Shown: positions 11,210 through 22,653 of the stretch, piece by piece
Layout of the letters: every line of letters starts with the position of its first letter
How positions within the stretch are numbered: position 1 is the stretch's first letter
DNA from: Astragalus membranaceus
Taxonomy: Eukaryota; Streptophyta; Magnoliopsida; Fabales; Fabaceae
DNA length: 64,000 nucleotides
Direction: 5' to 3'
Assembly: GCA_039519185.1 (NCBI GenBank)
Contig: CM076847.1
Coordinates: 88,446,360 to 88,510,359 of the forward strand
The notes under the pieces: generated by a model
What the model saw: only the letters and a program-made list of their open reading frames with translations
The model's database searches: none
Told to the model about the DNA's origin: nothing
Program-made: the position numbers and the translations under genes

Positions 11210-11654
11210 TCTAGTATGTTAAAGTAGATATTTGAAATAATGAGAATAAACTACCTTGCCGAATGAGAAGAACTCAGTTGCAAGTCTATGCTGTCGTTGT
11301 CAAAGGAATATCGTGAAGAGCAGCTGATATTCAAAGCAGGGGGTGAACTCAAATGCATAAGGAGAGCGGTGAGGAACGATAACACCGCAAAGGAAGCAAA
11401 CTAAACGTTGCAGAGGAGATGATACTGAACGGAAACAAAATGGGAGAGGTGGAGAGGAGAAGAAACTAGGGCGTGCAAAGATAGATAATGTAGAGATTGA
11501 GAATTAGGGCGTGCAGAGATAGAGAGGAAAATAAATTGGGAATTTTTGTCAAAAAAAAAGAAATTGGGATTGAGTAGTAAATTATTAATTAATTTATTTG
11601 GGGCAATTCTGCTATTTTTTAAAACTAACATGAAGTAAATGTGACTTGGCAAAG
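11210..11654. other. non-coding spacer
   Basis: It contains purine-rich sequence and the partial duplication of TAGGGCGTGCA(A/G)AGATAGA (around 11469 and 11507). No coding signal is seen on either strand. Confidence 0.5.
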
Positions 11655-12323
11655 GCTCTCTCTGTTTGGCAATGTCAATCTGCTAGATTATAGTAGACAG
11701 CTTATAGCGGATGAGCCTTTTACAAGTGTTTGGCAATACTAGCTTATAGCGTTTTTCAGTACCTTATAGCGTTTTTCTGAAACGCTACTTCACTTGAAGT
11801 AGCGTTTTTTTTGTATAAACCGGGTATCCTCTATGCGCAACTGCAGAGACTAATGCCTCGAGCCGGGTAGAACCACAATGGGCGGCAAAGCTCTCCCTCA
11901 AGAGATTTAACATTGTTGGATGCCCAAGGCTGGATTCGAACCCAGGACCTTATTGGTTAAGCTGGAAGAGACCCCTACCATCTCATCCAAGTGCTCTTGG
12001 GTACTTGAAGTAGTGTTTGAGCTTATAGCTTATAGCGTTTCATTTTTTCTCTTAGTTTTACCCTTGTTACTTTAATTAAATTCCTCATTTATCCTCCATT
12101 AAATTAATATTCAATCTCATATTTAAACATTAGTTACAAATGTCAATTTATGTCATTTTATATTTATAAGCTAGTTCAACCGCTAATTTTACCAAACACT
12201 TTAAATTTAATTCACTAACTTTTCCGCTATAAGCTACTCGCTATCATCTTATCCGCTATAAGCCAGCTTATTCGCTATCCACTATCTTATCAAATATACA
12301 CTATGTTTTACCAAATAGAGCCA
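11655..12323. mobile_element. TIR element (MITE-like) split by a SINE
   Basis: The ends GGCTCTCTCTGTTTGGCA (left) and the reverse complement of TACCAAATAGAGCC (right) are imperfect inverted repeats of the GGCTCTGTTTGGTA type. Inner words TAGCTTATAGCG and CGCTATAAGC are also inverted. Three As flank each end, possibly a short target duplication; the superfamily (PIF/Harbinger or hAT) is uncertain. Without the SINE the element is about 460 bp and non-coding. Confidence 0.6.
11805..12002 (-). mobile_element. tRNA-derived SINE
   Basis: On the minus strand it begins with ACTTGGATGAGATGGTAGGGG (A-box region), then GGTTCGAATCC (B box), and ends with an oligo-A tail (T8 on the plus strand at 11805-11812). 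It is flanked by a 13-bp target duplication ACTTGAAGTAG(C/T)G (11792-11804 and 12003-12015) with one mismatch. Sequence after the B box, including CCGCCCATTGTGGTTCTACC, fits a Fabaceae-type SINE body. It lies inside the TIR element above and is therefore younger. Confidence 0.85.
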
Positions 12324-12442
12324 AAGTTGAATCCACCTGAACTTGACAACCTAAATAGGTGTTGGTACCCCACTTTATGTACTACAATTTGCCTACAAAC
12401 AATTTTGTAATTGTTTAAAAGAAACTTGTATACTCGGCATCG

Positions 12443-13230
12443 TTTTTTTTATAAGCAACGATTCATTGATGGGAGTGCTAGGGTGCTCAAACCCACATAC
12501 ACCTCACATTCGAATTAATATTGGGAGCTTTCCCCCTAAATAATCTGATCCTTCCAAATGCACACGTTGTCAATCATAACATGTATTTAACCTTCTTAGC
12601 CTTTTTGCCAGAACGCACCTCACCAAAACCGATAAAATGTTGAGCAATATTCTCCGAATTTGGCGTCTGCACATCCAACCAGAGACCAACCTTATCCCAA
12701 ACATTTCTTGCGAGACTACAAGCCATGAGAAGATGTAGCTCTTCGAGCACACCCCTGCAAAACACGCAAACAGCCCCTTCCTCTGAATTAATAACGTAAC
12801 GCTTAAACAATAAATCACGAACAGGAAGTGAGTCCTTGAACAATCTCCAACCAAAGATCAGAATTTTAGATGGAATGGCAGTCTTCCATAACGCCTTGAA
12901 ATCTAAAATCATGCTGCTGTTCTCAGCAGATTCAACGCTATCTTTTGCGAGAAGTCTGTAGCAAGATCTGACAGTGAAGGCTTTGCTTGAGTCTAAGGTC
13001 CAGATCCAAGAATCCTCACCATCACGATTGATAGAAAAACATCTTGCAATATCAGACTCAACATTCTGGCCCACTCCAATTGATTGTCATCCAAATTTGT
13101 CCAAGGAGTATTCCATTTCCAAACATTATTACACCAGTCACCCAAATCAACAACTTTCACAGACCGATCCCTGCAACCTGCAAATAAATTAGCAAAAACC
13201 AGTTTCAAGAGCTGCTGCCCTATCCAATGA
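12443..13230 (-). pseudogene. LINE fragment: RT zinc-binding (zf-RVT) region
   Basis: Minus-strand frames 13208-12993 and 13074-12574 encode the end of a non-LTR reverse transcriptase. A tryptophan-rich segment (VDLGDWCNNVWKWNTPW) and DSWIWTLDSSKAFTVRSCYRLL lead into the zinc-binding domain: WKTAIPSKILIFGWRL, then CVFCRGVLEELHLLMACSLARNVW split over two lines in the frame. A frame change lies near 13000-13070. T8 at about 12446-12453 on the plus strand would be the oligo-A tail. LINE fragments of this kind are common, truncated and inactive. Confidence 0.8.
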
Positions 13231-14050
13231 TGATGCCAAAATCAACACCTCGACCATCACCTAAACCCCGTCTAACGCGAGCCTCAAACCACCCTACCGA
13301 AAGCTGCTCATTGCCCACACAGCGAAGGTCACGCCACCCCAAAACAGAAAACTACGGAATAATCCAACAATATCAGTTAATAACAACGACTTCACATGAG
13401 CAGGAGCCTCCCTATAAACAGGAGTTTCACCAACTTGATGACTGCCCATAGACGCTAAGGCGCCCACACAACAATTCGTTTCATGATAAATGTGAGAGAT
13501 CTTGACCTCCTAGGGACCTAACAATAGCTCACAGATTTTAGTAGCAAGATTCCAAGCAATCAGATTGCTAGGTCCATCTCCCAAAAGACACGATGCAACA
13601 CTTTGAGAATCCACATTTAGCTCAGTCTTGACAAAGTTAGTATTTCTAGCCAGCATTAAACCTTCAAAAACACCCCACAACTTGGCCACAAATGCAATAG
13701 AAAGGCCAACATGCTTTGAGAAACCACAAAGTCACCTCCCATCGGAATTTTGTATTAAGCCCCCACAACTAGTTATACCACTACTAGCTTTGAAAGCACC
13801 GTCATTGTTCAGTTTGACCCACCCCCACTCCGGGGGCACCACGCAACATTCTTCCGACACTTCACCGAGTCATTTATCTTAATCTTTTGTGTCTCGGCCT
13901 CTTTGTACTCTTTGCAGCACTGAAGCACAACACTCCAAGGAGCACCAGCACACACATATTCATTTGTTGACAGAAACACTAAAACAATGACCGAAACAAT
14001 ATTTGTTTGTCTAGTCTCTCCAACGGACCTAATACTGGTAACACACATTA
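13231..14050 (-). pseudogene. LINE-type RNase H (RVT_3) fragment in unusual order
   Basis: Minus-strand translation near 13830-13700 shows WVKLNNDGAFKASSG and CGGLIQNSDGRW, the start of the RNase H-like domain that ends plant L1-type ORF2. Later residues near 13500 (SHIYHETNCCVGALA) fit its C-terminal end. Stops and frame changes break it. It lies upstream (to the right) of the zinc-binding segment on the same strand, the reverse of the normal order, so this is either two LINE copies joined or a rearranged copy. Confidence 0.65.
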
Positions 14051-14720
14051 TATAAACTTCATTTGTTGATTTATATGCATCGATAGTGCATAGTTTTTAG
14101 ACTAGCCCATTTTGCCGGCTCAAGAGATAAGAAATGGTTTGGAGACGTGAAGTGAGTGGCAAGGGGGGATGGGGTTATTCATATATCACCCAAAAGCTAT
14201 TCATATGTGTAGCTTATTTATCCAGGGGGCCCACTTATGTCGAGCTTTGCAAAGTTTCCAAACATACAAAAGCTCACAAAAATCAATTTAGTTTACCTAT
14301 TTAAAGAACCCCACTAAAATTGCTCATAGAAAACTTACAAGGATAAAGGAGATGAATTTTGCAAAACTTTAGTGACTATTTAGAAAACTTTAGGGACTAG
14401 TACAATATATTATACGATTTTAGAGACTACTTAATATTTTCATATAGTTGGAACCAAATAATAGAGAAAATAGATTTAGTTTTGGGAGTAGATTAAAAAT
14501 TATTCTAGTTTTCATAAAATTATGCTATAAATAAATTACGAGGCCTTTTCTTTTGATAAAATATATGTTATTTTGTTAGACCTTAGCTTGGGCCGCTTTT
14601 TGCACAAGGGTCGTCAACACTAGGAGATAATGTATAAATTCAAGAACTAAATCGAGAATTCCCACTTTATTTAACTTTCAAAGCTGAAACAATTGATGAA
14701 TCTAAGTTTAATGGTGTATT
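14051..14720. other. AT-rich spacer
   Basis: No coding potential. Several TTTAG(G/T)GACTA-like words (14368-14432) suggest an old repeat, but no ends can be set. Confidence 0.45.
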
Positions 14721-14721
14721 T

Positions 14722-15660
14722 GGTAGGCATGAAAATCAAGAGAAAAGAAAGGAAAGGGAAAAAAAAGTAAGGGAATATTTCATTTTCCTTTGTTTGGTTG
14801 CCTTATAAAATAGAAAGGAAAGAAAAGTTTTAGTGGGTCTATTACAGCCAAATTTCGGATTAGAAATTAGCTCTAAGGACACGTCAGCATAACATTAAAA
14901 GCGAATTCAGAAATTTGCAAGAGGGGCAATACTCGAAGGTGACGTGGCTCGGGAGTCCGCATTTATCCTCGGAAGGATCTCGGAAGCCAATCTTGAAGAT
15001 TGAGAGAAGACACCCGCACAAGGCAACATTTCGGAAGACACAAAGGAAGTTCTCGAAGGAAGGCTCAAAGGCGAAACTTCGAAGAACAGAACAACACAGA
15101 AGAGCAATTAAGTCAAATGCTTTGGATAAGACCGAACTGACAAAGACAAGTGTGAAGCATCCATACGCCAGAAGACACGTGGCATCAATCATCATCATCA
15201 TCATCTTTCATTAGTTGGTTTATCTTTATCCGCTTTCAAATAAAAACATGTGTCCATAGCAGTTTACTTTCCTAGCTCTATAAATAGGAGTTTATACGAA
15301 GAACTCGGGGTGATTTCATATGATTAAGTAATCCATTACGCCTAACACATCTGATAACACAGGATCTCTGGCTACAACGGCGAACAATGTATGTCTGATG
15401 TGAACCCCTTTTGTATTTTCAAATTTATTTCAATTCAATGCGATTTCTACCGACAATCGAGTGTCTCACTTTTGTCTCCTTTTCTTTTAACAATTTACTT
15501 TACTTTTTTTATTAAATGTTAGTTTTGTCATCTTATACGTATACACTTTTCTTTCCTCTTATTTTTTCTTCTATCAAACAATGGAAGAGAAACATCTCAT
15601 TTTTTACTCTCTTTCTTTCCTTTCCCTTACTTTTCTTTCCTCTGACTTTCTTATGTGAAC
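14722..15660. mobile_element. TIR-type repeat halves enclosing LTR-like DNA
   Basis: GTGTATTTGGTAGGCATGAA plus a GAAAGGAAAGGG-rich tract (14722-14830) is the inverted counterpart of 15515-15660 (TTTCCTTTCCCTTACTTTTC, ending in AACCAAAGAGCA). Together they look like the two halves of one TIR element. Between them, 14850-15505 has LTR-like features: a TATA box TATAAATA at 15279-15286, CAACGGCGAACAATG and a T-rich U5-like end. I could not find exact LTR ends or a target duplication, so the nested-LTR reading is tentative. Confidence 0.4.
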
Positions 15661-16035
15661 CAAAGAGCAAAGATAGGCTAAAATTTAAAATCGAGGAAGG
15701 TGCCAGAAAAGTGTACCTCGAGGGCATAGGTAGGGCAAGGAAGGAGAACCTCACGTTATAAGACACATCCGAAAATAAATCTTAATATTAGATTCACACT
15801 CATCCATCCGTGCGATGCGAAGAAAGAAAGACGACATCAAATTCCATAAAAACAAAACACTGAAAGACAAGAGTGAACTTGTATCAAAAAAATAAGAGTG
15901 AACTGAACCTTACCACACACACCACCACATCTCAGAGTGCGTTTCACTAAATAAATAGCACACCACATCAACAAAAGTCAAGTGTACCGAGTTTCACAAA
16001 AACAGAGAGAGGAAAAGAGAGAGAAAGAGAGACAG
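15661..16035. other. upstream region of the host gene
   Basis: Non-coding. It ends in a GA-rich stretch (16002-16034, repeated AGAGAG), which is common in plant core promoters. I see no discrete cis-element that I can defend. Confidence 0.4.
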
Positions 16036-16043
16036 CATAGTAC

Positions 16044-16050
16044 TATATAT
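16044..16050 (+). promoter_or_regulatory. TATA-like box of the host gene
   Basis: TATATAT lies 45 bp before the ATG at 16095, after a GA-rich tract and before a CT-rich leader (TTTCTCTCGCTTTTCCTC). Spacing would place transcription start at about 16075-16080 and give a short leader. Distances fit, but experimental support is absent. Confidence 0.45.
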
Positions 16051-16094
16051 CTTGTCTAATTTCTCTCGCTTTTCCTCTACAAAAACACAAAGAC

Positions 16095-17003
16095 ATGAAG
16101 CTATACACGAAACCCATTTCTAGTCCAGGTAGAACTGACAAGTTCCCACCACCATTGATGAGATTCTTAAGAACCAATGCAGGAAACAGAAGCAGAGGAA
16201 GGTCAAAGACCAAGTCATTATTTCTAAGGAAGAAAAACACCACCACCACCATTGAAACCAAAGAACCCTCTTCCCCCAAAGTCACATGCATGGGTCAAGT
16301 ACGAGTCACACGCTCCTCCAACACCAAATCAGGAGGTGACGGAGCTCCGACAAAATGCCGCTGCTGTTGGTGGGTCCCACATGCTCTATTTTGCCACAGA
16401 AAGAAACCCTGTTTTTGTTGCCAATCTGTTCGACCCAATTGGAAATGCTTTCGAGTTCGAAGAAAAGGAAAAGAAAAAGCTTCAAAAGTTACAGAAGCTT
16501 CTAATTTCAGCGAAAGTTCAAAACCTAACAACGAGTCAGAGCGAGAATGTGAACGTGAAGAAGAAAACACTCAAAACAGAGTTAACTCGGACGCTTTTGT
16601 TTCTAACTCATCATCACCTTCTACGCCACCGAGAAACGCTTTGTTACTTATGAGAAGTAAATCCACACCTTATAGTTCTTCATCTCTAGCAAGCAGGTTC
16701 TGGGGTTCTCCATTAAAAAGCGAAGAAACAGAGCAACCCTCTGAAAACCAGAGGACGAACGAGTCCGTTTCGGAACAAGAAGCGATTAAAGACCCAAAGT
16801 TTGAGTTAAAGTTGCGATTTTTTAAAGAACTTGAGGATTCACTCAAAGAGAGGATAGCGGAATCAGAAAAGGTTCGTGAATTGAAGAGAAAGGAAGAAAC
16901 AGAAGGAGACTCTGCATCACGTCCTGTAGCTCTCACTAGGTGCAAATCGGAACGGCCGAGAACCGTACAGAAACTTGATCCTGACAAGGTTGGGTTTTAC
17001 TGA
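16095..17003 (+). CDS. plant-specific protein of unknown function (host gene, single exon)
   Basis: A 302-codon frame, intact from ATG 16095 to TGA 17001-17003. The N-terminus has KPISSPGRTDKFPPPLMRF (residues 6-24), a conserved opening of a family of uncharacterised land-plant proteins. PSSPKVTCMGQVRV (58-71) and a cysteine-rich block (C88, C90, C91, C100, C106, C108, C109, C118) follow, possibly metal-binding. A serine/glutamate-rich middle, a short RFWGSPL motif near 203 and a charged helix suited to coiled coil (FELKLRFFKELEDSLKER, about 236-253) come next. It ends with a basic segment (ALTRCKSERPRTVQKL). There is no signal peptide or membrane span. Basic composition would suit nuclear or cytoplasmic location (inference). 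Function unknown. It is the only unbroken non-transposon gene seen. Confidence 0.88.
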   Translation: MKLYTKPISSPGRTDKFPPPLMRFLRTNAGNRSRGRSKTKSLFLRKKNTTTTIETKEPSSPKVTCMGQVRVTRSSNTKSGGDGAPTKCRCCWWVPHALFCHRKKPCFCCQSVRPNWKCFRVRRKGKEKASKVTEASNFSESSKPNNESERECEREEENTQNRVNSDAFVSNSSSPSTPPRNALLLMRSKSTPYSSSSLASRFWGSPLKSEETEQPSENQRTNESVSEQEAIKDPKFELKLRFFKELEDSLKERIAESEKVRELKRKEETEGDSASRPVALTRCKSERPRTVQKLDPDKVGFY

Positions 17004-18114
17004 TCACACCCCCTTCCCACGTGGTTTTCATTATTTTTTACTTATCACACCCCCTTATTTTGATTAATGAAATATAGGTCTAAATAGTAAAATGTTTTTT
17101 TTTTTGTTTTGTTTTTCGTGAGTCTTGATTTATTTTCTTGTTTTGACTCCTGGAACTGTACAAGAGAATCTTTATGGCTCTATGGTAATGGTAATATAAA
17201 ACAATAAAAAAAAAGTAACTGATGGCGCATATACATAGAAAAAAAACATGGAAACTTGTTCTTGTGTTATTTAGACAGGTTTGAATTGAATTTTGAAGTG
17301 TTGATTTTTCTCTGCTTCTTTTATTTTTATTGATATCTGTTTTTTTTTTGCTTTGCTGTTTTTGTCGGGGTTCACTTTGCTTCCTGTGTTGGTTTTGGTC
17401 ATGGGAGTCTCGTCCAGTAAGTTTGAGCATCTTTGGATACTCTGACTAACTTTCTTACTGGATAGAAACTAAGAAGTGGAGTGTTAATTAATTATTATTC
17501 TTTTATGACTTTGAGGTGAATCGCACCATAGTTTTGATGGATTTGTCAGCTCCTTGATGTGTTCAATTATTTTTAATTCTGACATCAACATGAAATGCGT
17601 TTAAATGATTAAACAATTAGAGTGTATAGACATGTCCACTTCTGAGCAGCTAATAATAATAATAATAATAAATGATTTACTATTTCTTAATGGTTTGGTT
17701 TGATATATTTGTGGTTTTTGGACAAGGTAGGTATGTGGCCATTGTCAACCCAAATTGGCTAAGAAACACATACGCCTAACATCCAGCATGGATTAGGTAC
17801 CAAACCACTTTGCTATGTCTATTTACTTTCTCTGGTTGTTGCTTGCTGAAGTTGGTCAAAGGGGATTTTGGTTAGGTGCAACATGTAGTGATGCATCTGC
17901 ATTGTTTGATCTAGATCACATGATTTATATTTTAACTACATAAATTATAGTTTAAATAATATTTAAAAATAATGGTGTGATCTTGATAAGACGATTCAAA
18001 TGTGTCCAACTGCAAGATTGCATGCAATTGTGATCAATCTTGTAACGATCAAAATTTTGACAATCTTGTCAAGATCAAGATTTTGACCAACATCGAGAGG
18101 AGGTAGAAAGATCG
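17004..18114. other. 3' flank of host gene; no further gene
   Basis: The first ~250 bp are T-rich and include AATGAAATA and CAATAAAA words that could serve in 3' end formation. A (TAA)n microsatellite lies at about 17651-17671. Around 18045-18085 GATCAAGATTTTGAC-like words repeat. Nothing coding is seen. The GATCG at 18110-18114 directly precedes the next LTR. Confidence 0.5.
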
Positions 18115-18465
18115 TGTTCTGGACTGGACCAAGAAGCCCATTCAGCACTTAGACATGGATTGACCCAATCACTTTGATCCATATCCACAATACACAAGCT
18201 CATTCATGACTCTCATACTTGGATGACTCAAATTCGCTCTACTGATCCAACGGCCCATCACGGGCACAATTCTCTATAAATACTGGCACACATTGTCATA
18301 AAGAGTTAGATTCTCACTCCTAGCTAAATCACTCATCTATTCTCAATACTGACTTGAGCGTCGGAGTGGCTTCGCAGGTACCCTTCCCGGGCTCGCACTA
18401 ACCTCCGGCCAGGCAGCAGGTGACCTACCAACTGCAGTCCACCCAACACTGCAAGGTACAGAACA
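18115..18465 (+). repeat. 5' LTR of TR-GAG C1
   Basis: TGTTCTGGACTGGACC ... GGTACAGAACA, 351 bp, with inverted ends TGTTCT/AGAACA. A TATA box TATAAATA is at 18275-18282. The 3' LTR of C2 (52286-52636) has the same length and is clearly homologous. Confidence 0.93.
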
Positions 18466-18483
18466 TTGGCGACCACAGTGGGA
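18466..18483 (+). other. primer-binding site of TR-GAG C1
   Basis: TTGGCGACCACAGTGGGA directly follows the LTR and is identical to the site of element D. The conserved position and sequence across family copies support the role. Confidence 0.65.
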
Positions 18484-20574
18484 GATATCTATCTTTCACA
18501 TCATCTCTACTTTTTGAACTTCCTCCTGTTTTCCCATGGCACCCAGAGGTAGACCCCGAGTCCAAAGCATTGTCGCTCCGCACCCCCAGCCAGAGGGCAC
18601 TCCCGAAGGTCTTGCTGCTTCCACGCCAGACCAAGACATTCAGGTCCCGGCACCCCAGCCAGCCTCTATCCAGATCTCCGTCCAACTTGGGGATGCGGTA
18701 ACCATCCGCCAGCTCTTGGACCTGCTGTGCAACCGCACCCAGACTATGTTGCAACAAGAAGCGCGCCTCAGGCAGATAGAGAGGCGAATGACAGCCATGC
18801 CTGAGCAACCCCATCCTCGCTGGAACACCCCTTCCCCAAGGACAATGAGCCCCAGGCGCCGCAGATCTCCACCCAGGCGTCATCATAATCATCACTCTCC
18901 ACCTAGACGGAAACGAGCTTGCCACTCTCCTCCACGACGCGGCAGGCACCAATGATCAGATTCACCTCCAAGCACCCCTCCAACCTCGCCTGATGGTACA
19001 TACTGGCCTAAGGAGTCTCTCCCCAGGACCTCATCGCTCGCAACCTCCAATTCTTGCGAGAGGTCGCGGAGCCGAGCCAAGACCCATAAGAGGCATCACG
19101 ATAGATCTACCTCGAGGAGATCTCCAGCCCGACGTGACCGTCGAGACATAGATCTCGGGGACTGGTCACCTCACAACTCGCGGTGGACCTCCACTAGGAA
19201 GGTTGACGACTGCCCAATTCCGAGGACCTTAGAGAAGCTCCCAGCTCTCAAAACGTATGACGGGACTGAGGACCCTGACAGGCATTTGACCTACTTCTCA
19301 ATCATGATGCGTTACCGGGGGGCAAAAGAACCCGTCCACTACAAGATCTTTCCCCTCACTCTCACGGATTCAGCACGAGCTTGGTTCCAGGATTTAAAAC
19401 CAAACTCATCCTCATCCCGGGGGAAACTAGCTACCATGTTCACGACCCGCTTTGCCGCCTCTCGCTTGAAGCCAAAATCTGAAGAAGTTCTTAGGGAGAT
19501 CAGGCAAGGAGAGAAAGAAACACTTAGAGAATATCTGGAAAGGTTCAACAAGGAGGCTGCCAACGTCAGGAACCTTGAAGACAAGAGGAGGCTCTTTTGG
19601 ATGAAGGATGGCCTCAAGAAAGGAAGTCTGTTTCAAAGGGACGTGGGGGTTAACAAACCCCGGAGCTTGGATGAGTTCCTTCAGAAGGCACAAAAGTACA
19701 TGGACTACGAAGAAGACAACATGACGTACCAAGAGGAAGCCAAGGTTGGCAGCAAGGAGGACGAGCTGGCTTACAAGGCCATTGAAGAACCATGGCAGAA
19801 GGGAGCCCAAGATGAGAGAACTCCTCGGGAGTCCCGACCCCGAAAAGGTCGCTTCTCAGATTACACCCTGCTGAACACATCCTAGGCTGAGATCCTTGCC
19901 GAATGCGTGGACGCAGAGTTTTGGGACATTAAACAACCCGAACCTCTCGTGCAAAGGAAATGCCGAACCTCTAAGAAGTACTGTCGTTATCACAAAGGTT
20001 ATGTGTAACACCCCTTTTTCTACCCGGTAATTATTTAACAAAATCAGAGTTTACAAAAATTTGTTTCATACATCGAAAGGGATGTCACACATATTCATCA
20101 TTAAACAAGATGTCTCAAGCGATATAAATAACTTGTCAAAAAGGGACTAAGCCCACAACACCTGTTTAATTAATCACATCACCAAAAATTACATCACCCA
20201 CAGCGGAAATAAAAATAAGTTTAAACAATCAAATCATGACATCCTGAATGGACTTCAACAATAACATATAGCAACTAAGTTCAGCGTTTATCCCCCCCTG
20301 AGTGTTACATATCAGAAGCAGACACCGACTCAAGACTCGCGAAGGTACCTAAGCCTTCACTCGTGATCACCTGCACGTTACCGCATAGGGGTAACATTCA
20401 AACAGAAGGGGTGAGTTCATCTAACAATATAATAGAGCATATGATAAATATTATGCTAGAGCTACAACACTATATAAACCACATCGCACATCAAGTCAAT
20501 CATCACAGCGAGTCATCACAATGTCATGAACGTGTATGAAATGCCACCCATCGCAATAGGTGTATGCATGAGGT

Positions 20575-20930
20575 ACCTGTCATCATCGTCAATAAATAGC
20601 CTTTATGGCATCATCGTCACTATATAGCCTTTATGGCATCATCGTCGCTTGTTTATGCACATGAGATGTATGAGACACCATGACATGCACCAGAGACAGT
20701 CTCATACAAGCACAATCAACTTACAACCCATCACTTACCAATTTGCCAATGAAAGGCACATCACCTGTCAATTTATTGTCACACATATATTTGCCACTAA
20801 CATTCATTGTCATTAACATCATCGTCGCTAATAGCCTTTATGGCATCATCGTCACTTATAAAAACACAGCTTTCATGCATCATCAACATCATCGTCAACC
20901 AAGTAATAGCCACTAGGGGCATTATCGTCA
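20575..20930. repeat. CATCATCGTC / CTTTATGGC short repeats in the solo LTR
   Basis: About six irregular copies of ATCATCGTC, several followed by AATAGCCTTTATGGC, lie between 20580 and 20930. The spacing varies (about 31 bp in the clearest run at 20583-20650), so this is a degenerate tandem block. Confidence 0.7.
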
Positions 20931-21263
20931 AAAACATCAACACATCGTTATTGACACCGGGACACTAGTATTACCGATTACATCAAAAGGTTTTACTTCA
21001 ACTCACGACACCAAATAGGACACCAAAAAGGGTTTTAACACCGAAATAGTTTTATAACGCCAACAACAACGACTAAACGGGGACAGCCACTTGAGGTGCT
21101 CAGAAACTGTCAGAAAAATAATTATTTTTATCTTAAAACAGAACACACAGGTAGACAACTGAATAAGCTTCGCAACGCACTTTGAAACACTTAAAACGGA
21201 CACCCGAGTCAAAAGATATGTCAAAAACAAAACCGGGAAAATTTTGGGGAACATCCTGAAAAT

Positions 21264-21823
21264 GGCGCCCAGTGCCTGGGCGCCTAGCAGGGAACACGCT
21301 GGGAACTGGCCAGCAACAGGAACTGGCGCCATTGGCGCCCAGGCAACACAGAAAACTGGCGCAGCAACACAAACTGGCGCAGGAAAGGGATCCTGGCGCC
21401 CATAGGGGATCCCGGCACCCAGCAAGACAGCAACACAGAAAAACTGGCGCAGGCAGAACTGGCGCCCAGGGGAGGGGATCCCAGTGACATTTTAGAATAC
21501 GCAACTTATCAACCAAAACTCAGCACCAATGACATCCAGGCAACATGACTACACGGAAACACAACTTAGGAACGTAACATGGGCAGTCAAAATTAGGCGC
21601 CCTTGGCGCCCAGGCACAGGGATCCTGGCGCCCAGCACAGATGCAAACAGCAACACAGCAGCAAAAACTGGCGCTGGGCAGCAACACTGGCGCCCAGGCG
21701 ACCTCCTGCGCCAACAACCAGCGCAACACACACACACACACAGAATGGCGCCCATGGCGCCCCTGCGCCAAGGCAGCCACAACAACACGCAACATAGCAA
21801 CAACAATGGCGCCTAAGGCGCCT
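21264..21823. repeat. GGCGCC-palindrome tract in the solo LTR
   Basis: About 14 GGCGCC hexamers occur in 560 bp, mostly as CTGGCGCCCAGG, TTGGCGCCCAGG or CATGGCGCC. The spacing is irregular, so it is not a simple tandem array. Both strands stay open in several frames here (for example 21003-21425 minus, 21133-21516 minus), but the translations are alanine/proline/glycine low-complexity and I do not call genes. Confidence 0.85.
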
Positions 21824-22653
21824 AGGACTTGAACAACAACATCACAAAATTCACCAACATCTCATATGCGACCAAGACAACATCAAAAATACCAATTTCA
21901 TGACAACCATCATCAAAACGCCAATTCCATAGTAATCATCAATCAAACAACAATTTCGCAATAATCATCAATCAAGACATCGATTCGTAATATCCATAAA
22001 TCAAGGATTTCAATCAACTACAAATCAAGCAATCACGTGATATCATGGCAACATAGGTCTAAGCCCCTACCCTAATACCCATAATAGACCCAATTATAGA
22101 GGAAGATGAGACCCACCCTTACCTTAATTCGTAGGAATGGAAGACCCTGGAAGAAATCACCAACAGAGCACAGCAACACAGCTCCTCACTGCTCCCTTGG
22201 CTTTTGCGAAATTCTCCTCTTCTCTTCTCCCTTGGGATCGCCGCGCCCCTCTTCTCACCCTCTCCTCTTCGCAATTCCTTTCTTTTCTTTTTGCAAAAAT
22301 GAGCCAAAACCCTAAATTTTGGGCTTAAGTATGCGCCTAGCTTAGTGGGCTTTGGATCACGGGCTTCGGCCAGCTTAAGCCCGATTACTAACGCCATCAC
22401 CTAAAACCCAATTACACACCTCTCAATCCAACATTATTATAATTACACCAATTAAATAAATAAATAAATAATTAAATAATTGAATACCTAAATATTTAAT
22501 TAAATAATTTAATTAAATATTTGGGCGTTACATTATGGGCACAGTACCAGCAAATGCAACACCCTCAGGGATGATATTGAAGAGCTGATCCGCGAAGGGA
22601 AGCTCGCCCAGTACGTGAATGAAGAAGAGGATGAGACCCGTGACTCTGAGTAG

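Larger units (their letters stand above)
20004..22532. mobile_element. 2.5-kb solo LTR inserted in the gag zinc knuckle
   Basis: The insert starts TGTAACACCCC and ends GGCGTTACA, with inverted ends TGTAAC/GTTACA. A perfect 5-bp target duplication TTATG (19999-20003 and 22533-22537) flanks it. It contains no pol or gag, so it is most simply a solo LTR left by LTR-LTR recombination; a short non-autonomous element is the alternative. The orientation cannot be fixed from the ends alone. Sub-repeats are listed separately. Confidence 0.85.
18536..22653 (+). pseudogene. TR-GAG C1 gag polyprotein (nonsense codons, split by solo LTR)
   Basis: ATG 18536 begins MAPRGRPRVQS and opens a proline-rich N-terminal part. 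TGA at 18953-18955 interrupts it, but the same frame continues through an arginine/serine-rich linker to the Retrotrans_gag domain (19240-19700: FPLTLTDSARAWFQDLKP, FTTRFAASRLKP, LREYLERFNKEAANV). TAG at 19883-19885 is a second nonsense codon; the C2 copy has a glutamine codon there. The frame goes on to the zinc knuckle, YCRYHKGYG, where the solo LTR 20004-22532 is inserted. It resumes at 22533 with GHSTSKC and ends REGKLAQYVNEEE...DSE at TAG 22651-22653. Gag packages element RNA in a particle; this copy cannot encode it whole. Confidence 0.87.

Noticed and set aside
11805..12002. tRNA gene on the minus strand
   Set aside because: Box-like motifs belong to a SINE with oligo-A tail and target duplication.
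16252..16653. Second gene overlapping the host gene in another frame
   Set aside because: Lacks the conserved motifs and is shorter; the frame 16095-17003 has the recognisable family N-terminus.
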